Assembly (NCBI RefSeq): GCF_021531995.1
Contig: NZ_JAFBIZ010000002.1
Location: 1 to 64,000 of the forward strand
Source: Faecalicatena contorta
Lineage (GTDB): Bacteria; Bacillota; Clostridia; Lachnospirales; Lachnospiraceae
Direction: 5' to 3'
Length of the DNA: 64,000 nt
In this document: positions 9,162 to 18,175 of the stretch, in pieces
Position numbering within the stretch: position 1 is the first letter of the stretch
Layout: every line of letters begins with the position of its first letter
Notes under the pieces: generated by a model
The model's input: only the letters and a program-made list of their open reading frames with translations
The model's database searches: none
What the model was told of the DNA's origin: nothing
Program-made: the position numbers and the translations under genes

Positions 9162-10901
9162 CTACTGATATACCACTACAGTCGTTCCGACCGGTATATT
9201 GTCATAGATCCATTTTGCATTTTCTATTTTCAGTCTTACACATCCGTGAGACAGCGGCATTCCTACTCTACCGTCCATCAGTGTTCCATTCTTATTATAA
9301 AGAACGGAATGGAACAGATAATTGCCATAAAACTGTGTGTACCAGTAACATCTTGCAGCTCCGGAATCAAAATAATATCCCTTGCTTCCGACACGGAATG
9401 TACCCATCACAGTCGGAGTAGACGGTGCTCCGTCCGCACAATCCCAATACTGAACGTTCTCCCATTTTCCAACACTTCCTCTGAATACACCCACTTTATG
9501 AGTGCTTCTGTTTACCAGAATCAGATAGGGGGTAGAACTGGAATACAGCTGCGCTTTCTGTGACATCGCTGCCAGATCCTGAAGGATCCACTTTCCACTG
9601 AGATCCAGCCAGTAGCCGTCTATGCTTCTGTTGCAGGCCATTGCTCCATAAGTGCCACCGTGCGGATCATTTTCCTTATACATGTAATACCAGTTCCCAC
9701 CGATCTGTTTCCAGCCGGTCTGCATCGCTCCACTTGCGTCAAAGTAATACCAGTAACTTCCGATTTTCTCCCAACCGGTTGCCATTGCTCCGCTGCTTCT
9801 GAAGTAATACCAGATGTCATTTAACTGTTTCCAGCCGCCATCAAACATCTGATCTTCATTTTCCGGATCCATATAATACCATTTTCCACCGGTTTTGATC
9901 CATCCGGATGCTTTCTGCCCATCGGTTCCCAGGAAGTACCATACATCACCCTCCTTAATCCATCCGGTTTTCATGAATCCATCACTTTCGAAATAGTATA
10001 TAAGACCATCGATTTCTTTCTGATCCCCTTCATACATGACTCCCGGATATGGGTTTTCTTCCGAAGCTGCCAGGAAGTAATATCTTCTGCCGCCGACTTC
10101 ACACCAGCCTTCCTGTACCCTTGCACCGGACGATTTATAATAATACCAGCCTTCTTCCTTCTTAAGCCATCCGGTATACATTGCACCGCTGTCCGTAAAA
10201 AGATAAGATTCGTCATCGATCACTCTTTCCTCACTCACTGCCATCAGGCCCGGGAACTCCGGACACTCTCCGGCACTCTGAAAGTAATACCAGACATTTT
10301 TTATCTTGCTCCATTCTCCTTCTGCTTTCCGACCGGAAGCATCATAATAGTACCAGCCTTCTTCTTCCTTCAGCCAACCGGTATAAGTCTTCCCACTGTC
10401 CAGAAAACGATAGGTACTTCCACCAATCAGGATCTCACCATCAGCTGCCATTGCCCCATCAACTTCGGTAAAATAATAGCGGGTTCCCTTAATTTCCAGC
10501 CATTCAGACTCTGCCTTTGCTCCGGAGCTCTTATAATAATACCAGATTCCGTCTTTCTGAAACCAACCGGTCTGCATCATTCCCTTTTCATTGAAACGAT
10601 AAGTCTCGCCATCAATCTCAGCTTCCCGATCGGCAATCATTCTTCCCGGATATGCAGCATCTGCCGCATCCAGATAATACCAATATCCATTGAGCTTCTT
10701 CCAGCCGGTTATCTGATTGCCATCTGCATCATAATAATACCAGCCTTCTTCTTTTTGCACCCATCCGGTTAACTTTTCCTCCGGTGCTGTTAGCGTCGTT
10801 TCCTCGTACACTACATTTTCTGCATGTGCCTCATAGGATGGGAACACCAGGCCCACACCCATAACGGCAGCAAGCAATATACCGATTTGATACTTTTTCA
10901 C
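9162..10901 (-). CDS. L,D-transpeptidase (YkuD) with choline-binding-type wall repeats
   Basis: A 579-residue secreted protein. The GTG start has GGGAGG 8 nt upstream and a signal peptide (MKKYQIGILLAAVMGVGLVF) ending near AHA. Residues about 40-445 are wall-binding repeats of the GWxxxxxxWYYF type, some with longer inserted units. The last 125 residues form a YkuD domain: PYLILVNRSTHKVGVF, a loop containing GTFRVG, and the catalytic motif SHGCVRL with nucleophile Cys close to the C-terminus. Such enzymes make 3-3 peptidoglycan cross-links or attach proteins to stem peptides. It is the last gene of the long run starting at rmlB and follows NlpC/P60 by 15 bp. Choline as ligand of the repeats is inferred from the repeat family and the lic genes. 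Confidence 0.92.
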   Translation of the reverse strand: MKKYQIGILLAAVMGVGLVFPSYEAHAENVVYEETTLTAPEEKLTGWVQKEEGWYYYDADGNQITGWKKLNGYWYYLDAADAAYPGRMIADREAEIDGETYRFNEKGMMQTGWFQKDGIWYYYKSSGAKAESEWLEIKGTRYYFTEVDGAMAADGEILIGGSTYRFLDSGKTYTGWLKEEEGWYYYDASGRKAEGEWSKIKNVWYYFQSAGECPEFPGLMAVSEERVIDDESYLFTDSGAMYTGWLKKEEGWYYYKSSGARVQEGWCEVGGRRYYFLAASEENPYPGVMYEGDQKEIDGLIYYFESDGFMKTGWIKEGDVWYFLGTDGQKASGWIKTGGKWYYMDPENEDQMFDGGWKQLNDIWYYFRSSGAMATGWEKIGSYWYYFDASGAMQTGWKQIGGNWYYMYKENDPHGGTYGAMACNRSIDGYWLDLSGKWILQDLAAMSQKAQLYSSSTPYLILVNRSTHKVGVFRGSVGKWENVQYWDCADGAPSTPTVMGTFRVGSKGYYFDSGAARCYWYTQFYGNYLFHSVLYNKNGTLMDGRVGMPLSHGCVRLKIENAKWIYDNIPVGTTVVVYQ

Positions 10902-10916
10902 TTTTCCATCCTCCCT

Positions 10917-12452
10917 TTATACTACTCTTCTCACAGACAGCCCACTCGGAGCAAACCACCGCAGATAATAATCCAGATCATCTATAACTGTACCTCTTCT
11001 GGAATTTGCAGCATGAATCACCTTTCCATTTCCCAGATAGATTGCTACATGCCCGGAAGTACATAACAGATCGCCGGACTTCCATAATGTCTGATCATTC
11101 CGATTGATCTCTTCTCCATAGTAGATCAGCTGATATGTCGTCATATACGGTACATCGAGTCCATAAACATTGACCATAACCCACCATACGAATCCGCTGC
11201 AGTCCCAGCCATTTAAATCCTTTCCTCCATACACGTACGGTACATACGTATACTGGGTCAACACATCCGCATAATCCAGTGTATCATACCATACACCGTT
11301 TTCATCAACAAGATAGATTCCGTCTACCACTGCATCTCTGGCCATTTTTCCTGTCTCATACAGATAATACCATTTTTCTTCCCCGTCTGAAGTATCCTTG
11401 ATCCAGCCGGTTGCCCTTGCCCCGGACGCTCTGAAGTAATAACGGTCTTCTTTGATATCCACCCAGCCGATCTGCATCTCTCCAAGCGGATGTTCTTCAA
11501 ATCTCTGATTATCCGGATGATTCAGATAATACCAGACATTCTTTACTTTCAGCCAGCCGGTACACATCGTGCCGTTGTCATCCCAGTAGTACCAGGTGTT
11601 ATTGACCTGTCCCCATCCATGTGTCAGGGTACCGTCCGGCTGTATATAATATGTACGGTCTCCGACATAAACCGTCTCATCTGTCAGCATATGCCCGTCA
11701 TCCCCAAAATAGTACCAATCGTTCTTATATTTCACCCAGCCGTTCTTCTGCATGGCTCCGGACGCACCCAGATAATACCATATCTCTCCTTCCTGAAGCC
11801 AGCCGGTCTTCATACTGCCATTTGCCTTCATATAGTAACGCACTCCGGAGACATCAATCCAGCCGACTGCCATCTTACCGTCTTCATGCAGATAATACCA
11901 GATATTATTTAATTTGATCCAGCCGGTCCGCATGGCTCCGGACGCATCCAGATAATACCAGATCTCATCCGGCTTGATCCAGCCGGTCTGCATGATTCCA
12001 TCGCTATCCATATAATAGTGTTTGCCATTGGCAATGCGCCATCCGATTGCCATCTTGCCGTCGGCGTCCAGATAATACCACTTATTCTTATACTTCAGCC
12101 AGCCGGTCTTTGGCTGATTGTTCAGGTAATAGAACCAGCTTCCATCGATCAGATGCCATCCGTCAGAATACATTGCCGGTGTTTCCGGTTCTGTCTGAAC
12201 CGTTTCTTCTGTCTCGCTAACTGTATCTTCTGTTCCACTAACCGTTTCTTCTGTCCCGCTAACTGTTTCTTCTGTCCCGTTAACCGTATCTTCCGCACTA
12301 TATGTCTGCTCATCCTCCTGTGCTTCTACAGACTGGTCTACGGATTCGATCGCTCTGCCCTCCTGTGCCTGAACCGGAAGGGAACTGCACATCAGCAACA
12401 CACTTCCTAAAATTACTGTTTTTTTCCATTTTGTATGATATTGCTTTTTCAT
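10917..12452 (-). CDS. NlpC/P60 peptidoglycan endopeptidase with choline-binding-type repeats
   Basis: A 511-residue secreted protein. A signal peptide (residues 1-29, cleavage near VQAQ) is followed by a Glu/Thr/Val-rich linker with short repeats (about 50-92), then wall-binding repeats (about 95-385). The C-terminal NlpC/P60 domain (about 395-511) shows VYGGKDLNGWDCSGFVWW with the catalytic Cys, SGHVAIYLG with the catalytic His and VIHAANSRRG. These enzymes cut peptide cross-links or stem peptides. Putting the repeats before the catalytic domain is usual for secreted wall hydrolases. It lies 12 bp after the GerMN lipoprotein gene and 15 bp before the L,D-transpeptidase gene. Confidence 0.92.
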   Translation of the reverse strand: MKKQYHTKWKKTVILGSVLLMCSSLPVQAQEGRAIESVDQSVEAQEDEQTYSAEDTVNGTEETVSGTEETVSGTEDTVSETEETVQTEPETPAMYSDGWHLIDGSWFYYLNNQPKTGWLKYKNKWYYLDADGKMAIGWRIANGKHYYMDSDGIMQTGWIKPDEIWYYLDASGAMRTGWIKLNNIWYYLHEDGKMAVGWIDVSGVRYYMKANGSMKTGWLQEGEIWYYLGASGAMQKNGWVKYKNDWYYFGDDGHMLTDETVYVGDRTYYIQPDGTLTHGWGQVNNTWYYWDDNGTMCTGWLKVKNVWYYLNHPDNQRFEEHPLGEMQIGWVDIKEDRYYFRASGARATGWIKDTSDGEEKWYYLYETGKMARDAVVDGIYLVDENGVWYDTLDYADVLTQYTYVPYVYGGKDLNGWDCSGFVWWVMVNVYGLDVPYMTTYQLIYYGEEINRNDQTLWKSGDLLCTSGHVAIYLGNGKVIHAANSRRGTVIDDLDYYLRWFAPSGLSVRRVV

Positions 12453-12464
12453 AATCTGTGTATC

Positions 12465-13037
12465 CTATTCAAATGCAGACATATATCCCGGATATTCTGC
12501 ATGCCCTGTTTCTAAAGTTTCTCCTTCGACTGTGATCTGAATCTTTTCACAGTCATATGCACTTAAAAATGTATTGCACAGGCTTCCGATCGAAGCATAT
12601 TCACCTGCGGTTCCCATCGACTGAATATACGTACGAAACGCGTCATTCAGATCCAGTTCCAGCGCATCTTCATCATCCACCTTCACTTCTTTACAGGAAA
12701 TTGCTTCCACATCTGCCGGAATGACTCCCTTTTCCACCAGTGCGGCAATCAGATTCTCTGCCGTCACTTCCGGAAGCTCCATCTCTTCTGTATCAAATCC
12801 ATCCACGTCTTCATTCGGAAAATAGATCAGAACCTTTTTTGCTTCCTCTTCCGTCTCATCTGTCTCACTTTCCGCTTCATCGTCTCCGGTATCTTCCTCT
12901 TTCTGATCCTGAATCTCCAGCTTTTGTGCCTCCTTTTTTTCTGCTTCCTCTGCATCTTTGTCACTGCCCTTTGCACATCCCGTTGCCAGAATTCCCAGAA
13001 CCAGTACACCAATCAATATTCTTTTACTTATCTTCAT
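12465..13037 (-). CDS. Lipoprotein with a GerMN-like domain
   Basis: A 190-residue predicted lipoprotein. The signal sequence ends in the lipobox LATGC with Cys at about residue 21. A charged Lys/Glu/Asp linker (22-68) precedes a C-terminal domain at about 70-185 that reads like GerMN: VLIYFPNED at the start, TAENLIAALVEKGVIP, ALELDLNDAF and IGSLCNTFLSAYDCEKIQITVEG. GerMN domains occur in GerM-type sporulation and germination lipoproteins and next to wall amidases. Here the gene follows the amidase/glucosaminidase by 13 bp and precedes NlpC/P60, so a role in peptidoglycan turnover at the membrane is inferred. The ribosome site is AAAGGG. Confidence 0.8.
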   Translation of the reverse strand: MKISKRILIGVLVLGILATGCAKGSDKDAEEAEKKEAQKLEIQDQKEEDTGDDEAESETDETEEEAKKVLIYFPNEDVDGFDTEEMELPEVTAENLIAALVEKGVIPADVEAISCKEVKVDDEDALELDLNDAFRTYIQSMGTAGEYASIGSLCNTFLSAYDCEKIQITVEGETLETGHAEYPGYMSAFE

Positions 13038-13050
13038 CTTGTTTCCCTTT

Positions 13051-13299
13051 CTACAGCATGTACATCGGTTTTACATACAGGTTCATCAGAGCGATTCCAT
13101 AATTGATGTCTGTTGCCCATCCTTTTCCGTTCGGATTCTCCTGGATTCCAAGCCACTCCACATAAGGAGCCGTATTTCTGGTCACATATTTGAACCTTGG
13201 ATCAACACATTCCTTCTTCAGATTCTCATCAGATGCGTACGCTTTCAGATGCTGCACCTGTGCACGCAGTCCCGTCCGGACATCGGGAAATGTTGCCCC
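13051..13299 (-). pseudogene. Severed C-terminal end of the glucosaminidase domain
   Basis: This stretch continues the reading frame of the upstream amidase gene directly after an in-frame TAA (13300-13302). The residues after the stop (GATFPDVRTGLRAQVQHLKA, then VDPRFKYVTR, APYVEWLG and GWATDINYG) are the conserved end of the glucosaminidase fold. The frame is intact to a TAG at 13051-13053. A GTG at 13257 could be called as a start, but it lies within the conserved core and lacks a convincing ribosome site. I read it as the cut-off end of one gene, not a separate gene. Confidence 0.85.
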
Positions 13300-16296
13300 T
13301 TATGCACCTCCGCCGGAAGCGCCAAGGCCTGCAAAGTTATACTGTTCCACCTTCACATCTCCGCCGTACTGAAGATATCCGGTCTCTTTCATCGCCTGTC
13401 CGAATACGATCTCCGGCTTCACACCTTCCAGAACAGCCTCCTCATACAGGATCTCACAGAACGCTGTAATATCGGCAGCTCCTCCGGCTTTCATTACCTC
13501 CGCCGGATATGTCGCGCCGCGATTCTTATACATCGTTACCATCTTTCCAACCACAGTTCCTTTATCACTTCCCAGTTCACTGCTGCCCATAATCTTTGTG
13601 ACACCCGTATATGTAAGAGCTCCCTCGGGGGATTTTCCTTTATTAAAGTAATACCAGGTACCGTCAATCTCACAGTATCCTCGAAGCATAGCACCTTCTG
13701 CGCCATAAGAATTCGATGCTGTATTCAGATAATACGTGTAGCTTCCATCCGTCAGCCAGCCCTTCTTCATAGCCCCTGCGTCGTCCAGATAGTACCAGAC
13801 CTCTTTTACCTTGATCCAGCCGGTCTGCATCACTGCAGTGTCCGGATCGAAATAATACCAGATGCCATCAATCAATTTCCATCCGGTTATCTTCGTATCA
13901 TTGACGACATAATATTTGTTGCCATTCTCTGTAACCCAGCCACTTACTTTTTTATTCAGACATGCACCACTTGCATCAAACTGATAGGTATCCCCATCAA
14001 TTATATGAGTACCGGTATACATGGCTCCGTCTTCTCCCAGATAATAGTTCTTTCCATCGATCGTCTTCCATCCGGTTGCCATCTTCCCATCTGCTTCCAG
14101 ATAATACCAGATACCATTCAGCCTGATCCAGCCCGTACACATTGCACCGCTGCTTCTGAAATAATACCAGTTATTTCCACTCTTTACCCAACCGGTTTTC
14201 ATGACGCCGTTGCTCTTAAAATAATAGGTATAGCCTTCAATCTTCTGGAACCCGACTGCCATCTTTCCGTCTGCCTGCAGATAATACCAGCAGCCCTTCA
14301 GCTTGATCCAGCCCGTCACCATGGCTCCGTCTTCATCAAAGTAATACCAGATGTCGTTTACCAGCACCCAGTCTGTCTGCATTCTTCCATACGTGTCAAA
14401 GTAGTAGATCTTTTCTCCAACCTCACAGAATCCAACTGCTTTCATCAGATCCTCTTTGGTATAGTACCAGTAGCCATCTGCCAGAGACCAGCCGATCTTG
14501 ATACCTCCCTGGCTGCGGAAATGATAAGTGACGCCATCGATCGTACAGGTCCCGGAATACATCTCTCCGTTTTTGTCAAAATAATACCGGTAGCCCTTGA
14601 TCGTCTTCCATCCAGTTACCATCTTTCCGTCAGATTCCAGATAATACCAGACGTCTTCCAGCAAAAGCCACTGTCCCATGATCATAACCCCGTCTGTTCC
14701 GAAATAGTACCAGGAACCATTGATCTTCTTCCACTCGGTCACCATCTTTCCATTGGTTCCCAGATAGTAGGTCTTCCCGTTTTCCTCATAAAAACCTGTA
14801 TTCATGTATCCGGATGCATTGAAATGATACCAGGAGCCATCGATCTTCTTCCACTGATTTTTAACGTAGGTTCCGTCTTCATTCTGATATCTCCATCCGG
14901 TACTGTCTTGCTTCCATCCGCCAATCTTTAGGCCAAAGTATTTTATGATTCCTGCAGCATCTGCTTCTCCCAGTTTTTTCAGCTTTTCATCCGAGCTGAG
15001 ATACTTCTGATAATCATCTGCATTACTTATAAATGCATGCTCCGCGATGATTCCCGGAAATCCGGCCCGCTTACACCGCCAGATCAGTGCGTAATAATCC
15101 TGCAGAGACCCATCCGGATAGGTGCTGCCACTTTCACTGTTTCGGATCTTGATTCCACGATCCTTCAGTCCCAGAGTCACAAGCTCATCCAGAATACTCT
15201 GTGCTGCCGCTTTTCCCTCGCTTCCCACAGTCGCATTATAATTGGAATTCGGGTAATACACCTCTGCACCGTAAGCCGTTCCATATCCGGAAGAATTCAG
15301 GTGAATGCTGACAAAGAGGTCTGCGTTCTTTGATGCCGCAAAGTCTACTCTCGCCTTCAGATCCGCTGCCACATCTGAACCGCCCACCGACGTATCCGTC
15401 TCACGGGTCATATATACCTCAATTCCTTCACACATCTCCAGCGCTTCTTTGCAGTACTTCGCAATCTTAAGGGTCAGATCTTTTTCACTGGCTCCGTTTC
15501 CTACCGCTCCCGAATCCGTTCCGCCGTGTCCCGGATCCAGCACGACCACAGCATTTCCTGTGGTCAACGTACGGGCGTTGGACATTTCCTCTGCCTGTAA
15601 CGTTACGGCCGCCTCTTCAATTGCATCCTGCGCTGTATCACTTTCTGTGAGATTACCTTCATTGTCCATAGCCACAAAAGAAACCGGCTGTTCTGAACCT
15701 TCCGCTTCTTCCACCACGGCATCCGGATTCGTGATACATTCTTCATTCACTCCATATCGACTTTCAATCCCACAGTCCTGAAAAACATATGTATATTCCT
15801 GACCTTCACTGACCAGCTGTACTTCCCTCAGCCGGTAGATTCCGGTCTGTGCCTCCTCTGTATAATTCATCCGAAACAATACGGCTGAGTCCTGATACTT
15901 TACGGCTTCTGTCGTATATATTTCTCCGGTCGCTTCATTTTCACAGGTCAACACTGCCTGTTCCGGGACAGTTCCATCAGTAACTGATACCAGAATCTCC
16001 TGAATTCCGGGCAATGCGACGTAAGGCTTGTCTACATATACATACTGCAGTACAGGTGCAGCCTGCACGTCTGTCTCTTTCTGTGATACCTGTCCGTCCT
16101 GTTCCTGTGTCCGTTCTTCTTCCTGTGCTGTTCCAGCCATCTCCCCTGACTGTTCAGCCTTTGACTCCTGCAGGTCCGTCAGCTGCGTTTCCTGACCTTC
16201 TTCTGCCTGTACACTATACGCCGGTACAGCCGGCACCGCCAGCATGATACCTAACGCAAATGCAAGTATTCTCTTTCTTACTCCCTTACCAATCAT
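13300..16296 (-). CDS. N-acetylmuramoyl-L-alanine amidase (Amidase_3) with wall-binding repeats and a glucosaminidase domain cut short by a stop
   Basis: As read, 998 residues. A signal peptide (cleavage near VQAEE) is followed by a Glu/Gln-rich linker and an unassigned beta-rich region (about 70-240). An Amidase_3 zinc domain follows at about 248-450: VVVLDPGHGGTDSGAVG, SEKDLTLKIA, YMTRETD, FVSIHLNSS and IIAEHAFISN. About 400 residues of wall-binding repeats come next. A glucosaminidase domain begins near residue 925 (YPAEVMKAGGAADITAFCEI; ETGYLQYGGDVKVEQYNFAG). It ends abruptly at TAA (13300-13302), with the remainder in the same frame to 13051. Without the stop the protein would have 1081 residues and both activities. 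The start has an AGGAGG site 15 bp after rmlD. The amidase part should remain functional. Confidence 0.9.
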   Translation of the reverse strand: MIGKGVRKRILAFALGIMLAVPAVPAYSVQAEEGQETQLTDLQESKAEQSGEMAGTAQEEERTQEQDGQVSQKETDVQAAPVLQYVYVDKPYVALPGIQEILVSVTDGTVPEQAVLTCENEATGEIYTTEAVKYQDSAVLFRMNYTEEAQTGIYRLREVQLVSEGQEYTYVFQDCGIESRYGVNEECITNPDAVVEEAEGSEQPVSFVAMDNEGNLTESDTAQDAIEEAAVTLQAEEMSNARTLTTGNAVVVLDPGHGGTDSGAVGNGASEKDLTLKIAKYCKEALEMCEGIEVYMTRETDTSVGGSDVAADLKARVDFAASKNADLFVSIHLNSSGYGTAYGAEVYYPNSNYNATVGSEGKAAAQSILDELVTLGLKDRGIKIRNSESGSTYPDGSLQDYYALIWRCKRAGFPGIIAEHAFISNADDYQKYLSSDEKLKKLGEADAAGIIKYFGLKIGGWKQDSTGWRYQNEDGTYVKNQWKKIDGSWYHFNASGYMNTGFYEENGKTYYLGTNGKMVTEWKKINGSWYYFGTDGVMIMGQWLLLEDVWYYLESDGKMVTGWKTIKGYRYYFDKNGEMYSGTCTIDGVTYHFRSQGGIKIGWSLADGYWYYTKEDLMKAVGFCEVGEKIYYFDTYGRMQTDWVLVNDIWYYFDEDGAMVTGWIKLKGCWYYLQADGKMAVGFQKIEGYTYYFKSNGVMKTGWVKSGNNWYYFRSSGAMCTGWIRLNGIWYYLEADGKMATGWKTIDGKNYYLGEDGAMYTGTHIIDGDTYQFDASGACLNKKVSGWVTENGNKYYVVNDTKITGWKLIDGIWYYFDPDTAVMQTGWIKVKEVWYYLDDAGAMKKGWLTDGSYTYYLNTASNSYGAEGAMLRGYCEIDGTWYYFNKGKSPEGALTYTGVTKIMGSSELGSDKGTVVGKMVTMYKNRGATYPAEVMKAGGAADITAFCEILYEEAVLEGVKPEIVFGQAMKETGYLQYGGDVKVEQYNFAGLGASGGGA

Positions 16297-16311
16297 TGTC
16301 CACTCCTCCTT

Positions 16312-17259
16312 TTAAGAGACGATGTCCAGTTCCTTCAAGTATCTTCCAAGTGCATCCTTCCAGGACGGCAATGGTTCAAACCCATTTTTGATTAATTTAC
16401 TCTTATCCAGTCTGCTGTTGAACGGACGGGCAGCTTTGGATACTCCATATTCTTCTGTCGTAACCGGTACCACCTGTACACGTTCTTCCGAATATTCCGC
16501 AAGCCCCAGTTCTACAGCCTGACGGAAGATCTCTTTTGTAAAATCATACCAGCTGATATATCCGCCTTCATTGGTTGCATGATAATATCCATACTTTTCC
16601 GTCTCGATCATATCAACCAGCAGCCTTGCCAGATCATACGTATAAGTTGGTGTACCGATCTGATCATTGACGACTGTAATTCTTTCATATGTTTTTCCGA
16701 GACTCAGCATCGTCTTAATGAAATTCTTTCCATTTTTACCGAATACCCATGCAATACGAACAATAAAATACTTATCCAGATTTTCGGAAACGGCCAGTTC
16801 CCCTTCCAGCTTCGTCTGCCCATATACATTTAACGGTTTATAATCTCTGCAGTCCGGATCCCACGGTTTGGTTCCCTGTCCGTCAAACACATAATCCGTG
16901 CTGATATATACCATCTTACAATCCAGTTTCTTACACACGTTTGCAATATGCGCTGTTCCGCCGGCATTGATCGCACGAACCTTCTCTACTTTATCATCAT
17001 CCTCCGCAAGATCGACTGCCGTCCACGCTGCACAATGGACGACCACATCCGGATTTACTTCTGTGATCTTCTCTTCCACAGCCTTTGCATCCGTAATATC
17101 CAGCTGCATATAAGGCATCGTTGTCACAGCGGAGCCATCCGCCGCCCCTGCATAAGCAGGAGCAATATCACTTCCGATTCCTTCGCAGCCTCTTTTTGCA
17201 AGTTCATTCATCACATCATGGCCCAACTGTCCTGCCACTCCTGTCACCAATACTTTCAT
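16312..17259 (-). CDS. rmlD: dTDP-4-dehydrorhamnose reductase
   Basis: A 315-residue SDR enzyme for the last step of dTDP-L-rhamnose synthesis. The N-terminus MKVLVTGVAGQLGHDV has the GxxGQxG nucleotide-binding motif. YISTDYVFDG (near residue 125), YGQTKLEGE (the YxxxK catalytic pair) and FIVRIAWVFG are family hallmarks. The ATG at 17259 is chosen over the GTG at 17268 because AAGG lies 8 nt upstream. It starts 1 nt after the stop of the preceding epimerase gene, so the two are translationally coupled. Unlike rmlABC it sits at the far end of the rhamnan gene block and directly before the amidase gene. Confidence 0.95.
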   Translation of the reverse strand: MKVLVTGVAGQLGHDVMNELAKRGCEGIGSDIAPAYAGAADGSAVTTMPYMQLDITDAKAVEEKITEVNPDVVVHCAAWTAVDLAEDDDKVEKVRAINAGGTAHIANVCKKLDCKMVYISTDYVFDGQGTKPWDPDCRDYKPLNVYGQTKLEGELAVSENLDKYFIVRIAWVFGKNGKNFIKTMLSLGKTYERITVVNDQIGTPTYTYDLARLLVDMIETEKYGYYHATNEGGYISWYDFTKEIFRQAVELGLAEYSEERVQVVPVTTEEYGVSKAARPFNSRLDKSKLIKNGFEPLPSWKDALGRYLKELDIVS

Positions 17260-17260
17260 T

Positions 17261-18175
17261 CTACTCACCTTCTACTAAAAACTTGTAATACTGTTCGAGG
17301 CCTTCAGCAAAGCTGCGAATTTCCCCCTGATAGATGGATCTGATCTTTGAGTTATCCAGTACGATCTTCTTCACATCGACGCTTCTTGCCTCTTTATATA
17401 TAACATCAAGCCCTCCGTTTAATTTCCGGAGTATCTCAACCACCATGTTCTGACTGATCCCCTCATTCGAGCTTATGTTAAATACTTCTTCATCTCCTTC
17501 ATAATCGATCAGGGCTTCCAGCATACTGCAGACATCTTCGATATAGATATAATCCCGGATCGTCTCTCCGTCTCCCCAGATCTCCAGCGTTTCTTTATGG
17601 ATCATTTTCTTCACCGCTGCATCTACAAACCCGACACCTTTGTGATAATCCTGTCCCGGACCGTATGGATTGGAGATTCTTGCAATCCTCATCTTCGTAT
17701 GAAGCTGAGAATTGAAGGTACGGATAATGTTCTCGATACAGAGTTTCACACTTCCGTAATGATTGATCGGCACCGGAAGTGCCAGTTCATTGATCGGCTG
17801 TTTTTCCTGTATCCCGTAGACCGTTCCTCCGGAAGACAAAAAGATCATATTCGTTCCCTGATCGATCAGCATCCCGCACAGTTTCACTGTCTGCAGCAGA
17901 TCTCTTCCGTATCCCTGCATATATTTTTCATTGGAGTTTCCCGGATTCACCGTACTCAGTGAATGTATGACCATATCCATCCCACGGATCGCATTCTTAA
18001 GCACATGATCATCAAAAAAGTCGCCTGACAGATACTCTACTCCTTCTACTGTTTCCTGCGGAATACTCAGATCAAAGCTATACACTTCCAGATCTTTACG
18101 CATGATCAGCTTCTTAGCCAGGTTTCTCCCTATAAAACCATTTCCTCCAATAATAAGTACTTTTTTACTTTCCAT
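17261..18175 (-). CDS. NAD-dependent nucleotide-sugar epimerase/dehydratase
   Basis: A 304-residue extended SDR protein. VLIIGGNGFIGRNLA is the GxxGxxG dinucleotide site. MIFLSSGGTVYG supplies the catalytic Ser/Thr region, YGSVK is the YxxxK motif, and ARISNPYGPGQ and GDGETIRDYIYIEDV match UDP-glucose 4-epimerase-type enzymes. The exact substrate cannot be read; a UDP-hexose epimerase that supplies a side-chain sugar is the likeliest role. ATG 18175 is preferred over a TTG at 18184 on spacing from an AAGGGA site. It overlaps the preceding glycosyltransferase gene by 11 bp. Confidence 0.85.
   Translation of the reverse strand: MESKKVLIIGGNGFIGRNLAKKLIMRKDLEVYSFDLSIPQETVEGVEYLSGDFFDDHVLKNAIRGMDMVIHSLSTVNPGNSNEKYMQGYGRDLLQTVKLCGMLIDQGTNMIFLSSGGTVYGIQEKQPINELALPVPINHYGSVKLCIENIIRTFNSQLHTKMRIARISNPYGPGQDYHKGVGFVDAAVKKMIHKETLEIWGDGETIRDYIYIEDVCSMLEALIDYEGDEEVFNISSNEGISQNMVVEILRKLNGGLDVIYKEARSVDVKKIVLDNSKIRSIYQGEIRSFAEGLEQYYKFLVEGE

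Noticed and set aside
13051-13257. Separate 68-residue gene starting at a GTG
   Set aside because: It is in the same frame as the amidase gene and continues the glucosaminidase fold after the in-frame stop. No ribosome site supports an independent start.
12958-14931. Long plus-strand open frame (657 codons) across the amidase gene
   Set aside because: It is antisense to the wall-binding repeats, whose codon pattern keeps the opposite frame open. It has no ribosome site and its translation (rich in Ile, Pro, His, Ser) is not protein-like.
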